DNA from: Arthrobacter sp. zg-Y1110
GTDB lineage: Bacteria; Actinomycetota; Actinomycetes; Actinomycetales; Micrococcaceae
Length of the DNA: 64,000 nt
Assembly (NCBI RefSeq): GCF_025244865.1
Contig: NZ_CP104272.1
Location: forward strand, 1,922,001 to 1,986,000
Direction: 5' to 3'
The position numbers were made by a program, and so were the translations under genes. Below, in pieces: positions 43,044-51,100 of this stretch. The notes beneath the pieces are model-generated. The model saw only the letters and a list, made by a program, of their open reading frames with translations, had not been told where the DNA came from and did not search any database. Numbering within the stretch: position 1 is the stretch's first letter; every line of letters begins with the position of its first letter.

Positions 43044-43426
43044 CTACGACTGCTCTGAAGTAATTTGGCCAGTACGTACGCCGCGGAATATTGTCACCAG
43101 TACACTCTGCTTGCAGGAACGTAGAGCGACCGGCTTGCGGGCGTCATCAGTGGGTATCAAGACACGCCGATCTCCGACTGCGGTCAAAGAGCACGAGGCA
43201 TTTACAGCAGTACGCGCTTGCTGATGCATCACAATTTGGGTGAATTCATCGACCACCTTTCCCTGGTCAAGGAGACGCCTATCCAGAAAAATGCGCCGTG
43301 ACTAAAAGCATTCTCGGCCTCATGAACTTCGCGCCCGACGAACACTTCCACCCACGACTGCCAGAGAGCTTCACACGGCAGTAACCATGTGAGAAAGACA
43401 TCCGTTAAGGAAGGCGGTCTGTTCAT
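43044..43426 (-). pseudogene. Possible small gene with a frameshift, downstream of the ATPase-Sel1 gene
   Basis: Begins at ATG 43426, 15 bp after the ATPase-Sel1 stop on the same strand. The first 50 codons (hydrophobic, WLLPCEALWQSWVEVFVG) pass by a one-base shift around GGGAAAGG into a second frame (DEFTQIVMHQQARTAV...) ending at 43044. The combined product would be about 125 residues. The family is unknown; this may be coincidence. Confidence 0.3.
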
Positions 43427-43441
43427 CAGTGAGCGGCTTGA

Positions 43442-45925
43442 CTATACCTCGCCGCCATGCGACTCGATCAGCCTGAGGCACTCGGCTGCGTAAGTATGAC
43501 CACCATCCGCAGCTTTCCTCAGACGAAGCCGTGCTTCCTCTAAGTCCCCTTCGTCAGCGGCCCTCCTCCCAGATTCACAGAGGGCATCCAGGTTGCCCAA
43601 GCTCGCCGCTTGCTCAAGCAGGACGAGCGCTTCGGCTTGATCATCCGCTTTTCCTCCAGCAAATAGGGCCTCGGCTGTAAAGTACATTCCCACAGCAGAA
43701 CCGTGAGCGGCTGCTCGTCGGAAGGTTTCCTCACCCTCAGCAAGTTTCTTTTCGTGGATGAGAAGTCCACCGTAATTTCGAAGCGCAACGTCATCGTTCG
43801 CCGAGATTGCTGCCATGTACTGTTCTTTGGCCTCCTCAATACGGCCAGTATTTGCGTACATGACGTCTAGATCAGTGACAGCCCCGAGCAGCCCTTGGGC
43901 GATTGCTCTCTTGAAATGTTGTTCTGCCTGAGGATACTTGCCTTGATCAGCGAGGTCCCTCCCAACCATTGCAAGCCCAACTGCGCCTCCTCTTTGTGCG
44001 GCTCCTTCGAACAGCGTCTTTGCCTCATTGTGTCGCCCCTGGCCTGCCATGATCATCCCAAGCCTGCCCATCGCTGTGGGATTCCTCCTGGCTACCGCTT
44101 CCCTCAAAAGTCGGTCTGCTTCATCCTTATCGCCTAGCTTGTCCGCAAGCATCGACAATTGGAAATGAGCGGCCCCGGAAGCATCCCCTCGGTCCTTTGC
44201 ACGCTCGTACCAAGCTTTTGCAGCCGATTCATCACCTTGATGCTCTAGCTGTATCCCGTAGTTCACCATGCCTAGCGCACTGCCTGCATCTGCAGCTCGC
44301 CTGTACCATTCGAATCCTTCGGCAGTTTTGCCCTTCTCCAGGAGCACCACGCCTAGATTGGCCATCGCTGAACCATCACCAGCGTCTGCTGCTTCGCGAA
44401 GCATCCTCAGTGCATCATCGGTTTGCTCCCCTGAGCGAAGCATCTTAACGGCAAGACCAGTTAAGGCTTGGAGGTTGCCGGCATCCGCCGCCTTCTGATC
44501 CCATTTCATCGCCTCAACGATCTGATCCTGTCGTTCCAGACTGATTGAGTAGTTATGCATTCCATCCTGATCCCCTTGCATAGCCGCGCGTTCAAACAAA
44601 ACGGCCGCGCTAGGCAACTGGCCGGAGGCTTCTGCGATGACCCCAGCCCGGTTCAGCTGCGACCCTGAGGCAACGCATCGCTCCACGGCCAGCCATAGCG
44701 AGTATGGAATAGGAGTGTTGGTTGAAGATACGAAGTCGACCAAGTAATCGAAGGGACGGAGACCCTCATCTGTCTCTTCAACAAGTCCGAAAAGCCCCCC
44801 GCCGCCGGCCTTATCAGTGGCCCAGGCTAGGCCCTCCGTGATTTCTGAGGAAGTGACTCGAGATTGAGTACTACCCAAATAAGCGTACAAGAGGTTTTCA
44901 GCGGTGCCTCGAGGGATGGGGTCGGTAACGCCTGCACGTTGCCAATCGATTGCGGCAAGCACGAAAGCTCTTCCGGCTGGTTTAGACGAGCGGCCTGCTT
45001 CTAAACGCTCAACAGCGAGGTATCCCCCTCCGAGATACGTACCCAAACCATAATTCATAATGCCCATGCTCAGTTCAGGATTTCCGCTGGAGTTCGCCAG
45101 CCTGACGCTTTCAGCTGTCTCGTCAGTTAGATAAACCTTCGTGAAGCATTGCAACGTGTCCCAGCCAGATTTCGATTGCTCCTCGCTGTTAGGCATGAAG
45201 GACTCATAGGATGTCGATCTCATGGTCGCCACGAGGATGTTTCCGTTGCTTTGAAGCTCTTGGATCCACCTAGCCTTCAAGTCCTTGGGATCCCGAAGAT
45301 ATCTTTCTAGGTCATCCAGCCAAATAACGTGGCCTCGCGGTATGTCGCCTACATTGAGAATATTCGAAACGCCGTCAGGGGCATCTGGTATGAACACCCT
45401 AGTGTCCGAGAAGTTTTCCTTGATCAGCTGTGCAGCCATACGGGTCTTCCCAGCCATCGACGAGCCCAACACGAGAACAGGCTCCGCGTTCTTCACGGCT
45501 GTGATGAACTGTTCTTCGGCGTCCCTGCGTAGGTACGGAACTTCGATCCGGGATTTGTGTACACGCCATGTGTTGAGCGGAACCTCATCCGCAAGTGGCG
45601 CCAGCGCTGATCCAGACCCCTTAGTCAACATGGATTGAAGGCGCGTAGTCACCGAAGCATCTTTGACTTTCGCCTTCTCCTTCAGGAAGGGACCGATTGC
45701 GAGACCAACTACACCTAGAATGCCAAGCGGCACTACCACCCAGGGGCTCCAACCAACGCTTCCTAGAAAAATGGCTAGCGCGCCCCATGCAACGGCAGAA
45801 GCCGGAAACCACCATTTCAGTTCTCCGCGCTTTCGCGACTTCCACTCCGATGCCAAAGTACTTCCCTTCCAATCAGGTGTCCGGCGATTGTCTCTAGAGA
45901 AGTTTATGTGGACGTCCTGTGACAT
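43442..45925 (-). CDS. Membrane-anchored P-loop ATPase with Sel1/TPR repeats
   Basis: 827 residues. Two membrane helices (about residues 41-59 and 63-81) are followed by a P-loop NTPase: Walker A GSSMAGKT at 154-161 and Walker B HVIWLDDLE at 199-207. From about residue 455 to the end there are ten or more Sel1/TPR-like helical repeats (WYRRAADAGSALGMVNYG, LFEGAAQRGGAVGLAMVG and so on). The layout resembles STAND-type sensors with a repeat sensor region, here with a transmembrane N-terminus where an effector would sit. Defence or signalling is inferred, not shown. Confidence 0.8.
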   Translation of the reverse strand: MSQDVHINFSRDNRRTPDWKGSTLASEWKSRKRGELKWWFPASAVAWGALAIFLGSVGWSPWVVVPLGILGVVGLAIGPFLKEKAKVKDASVTTRLQSMLTKGSGSALAPLADEVPLNTWRVHKSRIEVPYLRRDAEEQFITAVKNAEPVLVLGSSMAGKTRMAAQLIKENFSDTRVFIPDAPDGVSNILNVGDIPRGHVIWLDDLERYLRDPKDLKARWIQELQSNGNILVATMRSTSYESFMPNSEEQSKSGWDTLQCFTKVYLTDETAESVRLANSSGNPELSMGIMNYGLGTYLGGGYLAVERLEAGRSSKPAGRAFVLAAIDWQRAGVTDPIPRGTAENLLYAYLGSTQSRVTSSEITEGLAWATDKAGGGGLFGLVEETDEGLRPFDYLVDFVSSTNTPIPYSLWLAVERCVASGSQLNRAGVIAEASGQLPSAAVLFERAAMQGDQDGMHNYSISLERQDQIVEAMKWDQKAADAGNLQALTGLAVKMLRSGEQTDDALRMLREAADAGDGSAMANLGVVLLEKGKTAEGFEWYRRAADAGSALGMVNYGIQLEHQGDESAAKAWYERAKDRGDASGAAHFQLSMLADKLGDKDEADRLLREAVARRNPTAMGRLGMIMAGQGRHNEAKTLFEGAAQRGGAVGLAMVGRDLADQGKYPQAEQHFKRAIAQGLLGAVTDLDVMYANTGRIEEAKEQYMAAISANDDVALRNYGGLLIHEKKLAEGEETFRRAAAHGSAVGMYFTAEALFAGGKADDQAEALVLLEQAASLGNLDALCESGRRAADEGDLEEARLRLRKAADGGHTYAAECLRLIESHGGEV

Positions 45926-46577
45926 TGGCGTGAAGGTCTCGTTCCGCTGTCACCGAGGGCAGACCCACGAAGCTAATAATCAGCCCGATTGCTTGACCAG
46001 ACTTGGAAGTTCTATTTGAGACTTGCAGCCAGTGTTGCGACTGAGGGCTCCCGGGCGACATAAATCTATGGTGCCCCGCGTCCCTCTTCTTTAAGAGGTG
46101 CTCCGGCCCGGGCGGAGAGCACCGGCTTTGACCGGCGCCCATTTCCTGCCTTGGTTGTGTTTGCGCGGCAGCCTACGCACTTCGCGCAGGGTTGCGGCCT
46201 CGATCAAGTCTGCCACGAATCGGTGCCCTCCGCTGCCCCGGCGGCCAGGAACAGCCCGGATCTGGTCGGAGTCCTCGACGGTGAAATACGGGGTGCATTG
46301 CCCGGCTTCTTCTCACTGCGACGGCGCCGCACGGGACTAACCAGCCGTCTGCGACAACGGACGCCGAATATATTGAAGTCCACTCCTGCCGGGGCCGGAA
46401 CCACCCGAGGTGAACACCATCAGGTTCCATCGTTCATTTCCCCGCTAAGCAATGACGCAGGGGGTAAACATGTTGATAAAACCCGTAATGCGTTCCCCTA
46501 TCAAATTTGATCACCGGGCTGATAGTGTTCTTCAATCTGGACCATCCAGATGCGCAACTGAACATCAAGTCACGCTC
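45926..46577. other. Gene-free stretch upstream of the repeat array
   Basis: 650 bp. No reading frame is convincing on either strand. A GC-rich imperfect hairpin (GGTGCTC...GAGAGCACC, about 46099-46125) could be a terminator or a remnant. The stretch 46140-46430 is open in several frames, possibly a decayed gene. Confidence 0.4.
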
Positions 46578-46860
46578 GTCGGCAGGCGGCGTGGCTATAT
46601 AAAAGTGCAGGCCTTTTTCAGGGCCAAGTTTGCGTAGCCGGCAGGCGGCGTGGACTGTAGACCTGTGCAGGTCCTTTCTAGGATCTGGCTCGCGCCGCCG
46701 GCAGGCACGCAAGCTGAAAATAGTGCGGACACCTCCCCGTTCTTGGGTGAGTGTCACGTCGCCGTTGCCGGCAGGCAACATGACGGGAAGATCGTGCGGG
46801 CCCTCGTGGCCAGGTGCAAAACGCCGGCAGGGGCTTGTGCCTAGAATTCGTGCAGATGCC
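46578..46860 (+). repeat. Array of five imperfect 56-70 bp repeats upstream of an HTH gene
   Basis: Units begin at 46578, 46637, 46697, 46767 and 46823. Each has GCCGGCAGG(C) (first copy GTCGGCAGGC), then 26-28 bases later GTGC(A/G)G, with an A/T-rich six- or seven-base tract just before it (TATAAAA, TAGACCT, GAAAATA, GAAGATC, TAGAATT) and usually a CC soon after. The rest of each unit differs. The last unit ends 40 bp before the HTH gene, and TAGAAT there could be its -10 box. Confidence 0.75.
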
Positions 46861-46898
46861 TTCCTGTTGTGCTCCCATCATCCCCATGGAGCACCAAT

Positions 46899-47192
46899 AT
46901 GCCTGCCACTATCTCTCTCGATTTGGACGCCGCCGCTACACACAGTGGCCGCAGCACCGTCACCCTCCGCCGATACATCAAAATGGGACGCCTCCCGGCG
47001 GTTAAGGATGGGCGCAAGATCTACGTTACTAAGACGGATCTTGACGCCGCGGTCGCGCCCGTACCTGTCGCCGCTACCTGCGAGGACCTGAAAAGTTGGG
47101 CGCAGAGAATGGCTGCCGCTGCCCCGCCGTTCCGGCCGGAACAGCGGGACCTCATTGTTTCGGCGTTCGAATCTGCTCTCGGAGGCCCGTAG
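46899..47192 (+). CDS. Small helix-turn-helix DNA-binding protein (excisionase-like)
   Basis: 97 residues from ATG 46899, behind GGAG. Residues 8-50 form a MerR/AlpA-type HTH with wing (HSGRSTVTLRRYIKMGRLPAVKDGRKIYVTKTDL). The second half is a short helical region. Such proteins act as excisionases or as transcription factors of mobile elements. The repeat array directly upstream may be its binding region. It converges on the broken GIY-YIG gene. Confidence 0.75.
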   Translation: MPATISLDLDAAATHSGRSTVTLRRYIKMGRLPAVKDGRKIYVTKTDLDAAVAPVPVAATCEDLKSWAQRMAAAAPPFRPEQRDLIVSAFESALGGP

Positions 47193-47199
47193 AAGCGAA

Positions 47200-48186
47200 A
47201 GGTGATGGCCACTTTCGTAGCCTTTGCCGTATGCCCGGTGATGACAGCCTCCATCCGAAACCCGATACCGATACAACGGGGCGACCAGCTCGCGGTCCTG
47301 CCATTCGCTGTAGGACAGCTGGGTCTTTGTCTCAATCCAGTCCTTACGACCGTTGGCGGATCTACCCAGGATAACTGCGGCAGCAGCGCTCGGGCTTGCG
47401 AAAACCTGATCCCGAGTGAATACCGCACCTCTTTCGCCGACACATCCCGGACGCTGATTGAGCCTTCGCGTTCGAGGTCCTCGCGCAAGGTCCGATAACC
47501 CACGGCATTGGTTGCGCTAACCCATGATCCACGGGCGGGAGAACCGGCACGAACCGTGAATTCCCCGTCGACTTCCAATGCCCGAGCAACGTTTCCGGTA
47601 TTGGAAAGCCTCAGTTCGAATTCCGCAGTCTTAGTGGATGCACTCATGGTTGCTGCCTCGGTTGGGATCGTAGCGGCCGCGCGAAAGATGTTGATACCCA
47701 GAACTGGGAGCGCGATCAGCGCCTGTGCGATGAAATACTCCTTGTCCGAAACATCCGATTCCGGCAACGCCGGTGGTAGCGATGCGGTGCCGTTAGCAAT
47801 TTCAGAGCGTGCGGCCTGATGCCCGACGGCAATAAAACGGGCCTCCAGATAGCGGGCATGTGCTTTGGCGAGGTTCGCATCCTTGCTGGTCAGGAGGATG
47901 GCCCGATTCCAAAATTCCTTATCTTTTGAACGGGTGTGATCGTAGGGCCTGCGGCTGATGTCGTCCCCCTCACCGATATAGGCTTTGATCCCGCCGGGGC
48001 TGGTGGGCGAACCTTCCCCCACCAGGACATAGATGACTGTTCGTCTAGCCTCTGGCCTCTTTACTAGTTCAGCGATGCCGCTGCGGGGACCAAAACATGG
48101 CCGGTCCAGTTCATGATCTCTGCCGTCACCAGCCCGCCCGGGGTTCCGTCCACTAGGAAGAGGCGGACAGACTTTCCGGTGTTCAC
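47200..48186 (-). pseudogene. GIY-YIG / DUF4357 protein with two frameshifts
   Basis: Begins at GTG 48186, overlapping the type ISP stop (GTGA). The first 34 codons (KSVRLFLVDGTPGGLVTAEI...) continue only after a one-base loss in a CCCC run at about 48084-48088, into RSGIAELVKRPEARRTVIYVLVGEG and the GIY-YIG region (IKAYIGEGDDISRR). A second shift at about 47427-47445 leads to the DUF4357 part (VFASPSAAAAVILGRSANGRKDW). The 3' end is unclear. Known relatives are intact and lie beside large restriction-modification or methyltransferase genes. Probably inactive, unless the shifts are errors or programmed. Confidence 0.8.
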
Positions 48187-51100
48187 AGTGGCTTTTCCTG
48201 TTCATCCACTCCAAGTGACGGCAAGGCGTCGACGATGCGATTCGTTTCTATGCTGACGGTTACTATCCGTCCGATGAGGTCGATGATGTAGCGGGGCTGC
48301 TGGTGTTCTCGGGACCAGTCGTTGGGATCGTTCACGATCCCGGAGGCCTTGTCCGTCTTGGCTTGGTACCGCTCTAGAATCCAGTCAACTGCTGAGCGAG
48401 ACCCCAGCATGTACCGATGAGCATCCGCGGGAATGCCTTCGAGAGCAATGCGTGCGTTGTAGATGATCCTGGTCTTATCCCAGGATCCCGCCTTTCCACC
48501 GTATTTCATCTTTTTAACAGCGTACTTCGCGTACTCGTCTACCTCTGGGCCCGACCCGGTCTCACGTTCGACGAGAGGGTAGGGGGCCACATCCTCGTAG
48601 CCAAGGTGGAGGTCAGAGAGCTGACGGCCCGCTGCAGCGAAGCCAAGGAATCGATCTTCTCCGGGGACCTTGGGGATCCGCGGAAGCATCTTCTTCAGGT
48701 CGGCGCCGAACCGCTCACGGTATTGATTTGAATGGAGCAGCCCGTAGACGTAGTAGAAGATATCGTCCTTCGTCACCGACAACCCGTAGACCGCCTGGTA
48801 GTCCGCCAGCGTTTCGTCCGCGATGTTGTCGATCTTTATCGGATCGCTACTGCTGTTGAATCCGCCAAACAGATCGTCCTCAGATTCCTGAAGGGTGTAG
48901 ATGTAACGCGGAAAGAACTGACCCGTATCCAGCAGGTGAAGGTCAGGAACGTTATTTACCATCAAGGATTCGAAAGTCGGGTAATGGGTAGCAGGAGAGG
49001 TTATGTAAAAGCCGAAGTTCCTCGTCTCCGGAGTAGGGAAAATCTTTCGCAACTGATACTGACGCTCGTTGAGCTCCGTCTGAAAATGCACATGCTGAGC
49101 ATTGAAGGGACGATAGGACGACTTCCGCATCGCCCCTGCTTGTTTCTGGACAGCCTTTCCAGCTTTCGCTAGGTTGCGCAACCCGCCGCCCCAAGAGATC
49201 TTCGTCGGGTCGTTGCTGGCTTCGCCTCCATCTCGCAGGGAACTCAGCTGCTCGTTGTAATACTGCACCATGGATTCAACATTGATGCGAAGTCTGTCCG
49301 CTGACGAGTTGTAGACCCAGGCATCCCGGTTCGTTTTGAGCCCGCCGGAGTATGTGCGGAACATGCTGGGTTTAGCGGAGTCTTTTGCTCCGAGCGGAGT
49401 GAAAGTTTCGAACAGATCGTTACGTTGGTTGACCCAGTCGCCGTCAGTGTTTGGGGTGAGCTGCTGCCAGGGGAGGTTGCCGAGGGTGGACTCATCTACG
49501 ATGGCAAGTTTCTGCTTACGGTCGAGGTAGTCTCCGATGTCTCGGTAGTTCAGTCGGCACTCGGTAACAGGGCCGGGATGTTTCACGAGGAGCATGACAG
49601 CAACCGTCGTCTTGCTTCCTTCACCAAATACGTTGTCTTTTTCCTTGCGGCGCAGCTCGCCGGCAGAACGTGCATTGCCGCGCAGGTTGTAGACGTAGAT
49701 CTCGTGGAACTCGTCTGTGAGAGTTTTGCGGAGGCCGTCCGCGGTGTTGCCGTCAATGTAACCTCCGTTGGAGACATAGCAGATCACTCCCCCATTGTCC
49801 GAGTTCAGGATGCGGTTGGAGGCCCACCGGATTGCCCGGATGTAGGAGTCATAGAGAGAGTTCTTGTTCGTGGCCGTAGAGCGTTCAACATAGGTTCGAC
49901 GGATGGATTCATCTAATGTCGGGTACTTGAGGTTCGCGTTGTTGTCGTTGCCGCTGCTCTGCCCGACTGAGTAGGGCGGATTGCCGATAATGACCCGAAT
50001 ATCAAGCGCGTTCTGTTTAACAACGCGGTCACTGTTGTTGGTGAAAACGTGCTCGTCGAGGGTGTCGCCGTCTTCTGTCATTTGGAACGTGTCGGTGAGG
50101 ACGATCCCGTCGAAGGGCTCATACCCCACAGCGTCCGGATCAGTTCCCGCCGCAACCGCCTGGTCACGAAGAAGCCCGTGAACGGTGGCTTCGATGTTGA
50201 TGGCCGCAATGTAGTAGGCCATGAGCAGCAGTTCGTTGGCGTGCAGTTCATGGGTGTATTTGCGAAGCAAGTCCTCGGGTTTGATCAGCCCGGACTGCAG
50301 CAAGCGGACGATGAAGGTTCCGGTGCCGGTGAAGGGGTCCAGGACGTGCACGCCCTCGTCAGAGATCGTCACCCCGAATTCTTCTGCTAAGACGTCATTG
50401 ACGGCTCGGAGGATGAAGTCCACAACCTCGACCGGGGTGTAGACGATACCGAGGGATTCGGCGGTGCGGGGGAATGCAAGCTTGAAGAACCGTTCATAGA
50501 GTTCGGTGATGATCTTCTGCTTGCCTTCGGCCGTTTCCACGCCTTCCGCACGGATTCTCACGGACCGGTAGAATTCTTCAAGATTCTGCACCTCGGAATC
50601 CAGGTTGTACTGCTCGAGCACCTGGACCATGGAGTCCATGACTTGGGACACCGGGTTGTGGGCTGCGAAGGAGTAGTCCTCGAACAATGCCTCGAACACG
50701 GGCTTGGTGATCAAATGCTGGGAGAGCATATCGATCGCATCGTTCTCCGTGATTGACGCGTTCAGGTTCCCGCGCAGCCCGTCCAGGAACACAGCGAACT
50801 CATCCCGTACCCGGGCATCAGGCCCGTCCAGGATGGACCGGATGCGGATGATGTGTCGGTCGGCAATGCCTTTGACGTCTTCGGCCCACTGCTCCCAGTA
50901 GCGCCGGTCCCCCACCTTGCGGACCATGCGGGCAAAGATCGCGTTGCGCCACTCATCCGCGTTGGCCATATGGAACAGGGCCTCGGTGACCTGCGCACCG
51001 GGCTTCTCATTCTTCCCGGGTTCACTGTCGTCGTTGTTGAAGGGATCATCGACGGTGATGACGTCGATCTTGTCGTTGGAGTTCCCGTTCAGGTCCAGCT

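Larger units (their letters stand above)
42642..43441. other. Low-coding stretch with two out-of-frame fragments
   Basis: 800 bp between the HNH and ATPase-Sel1 genes. On the plus strand a 44-codon frame (42758-42892, basic N-terminus) has a good GGAAGGA site nine bases before ATG. On the minus strand two overlapping open pieces (43229-43426 and 43044-43256) read as one protein if a one-base shift near 43245-43265 is allowed. Neither was recognised. Confidence 0.4.

Noticed and set aside
46098..46430. Open frames of 80-85 codons on both strands
   Set aside because: Arg/Ala-rich translations without conserved features; possibly a decayed gene, but unsupported.
46578..46860. CRISPR array
   Set aside because: Conserved parts are two short blocks of 6-10 bp, spacing varies from 56 to 70 bp, and no cas gene is near.
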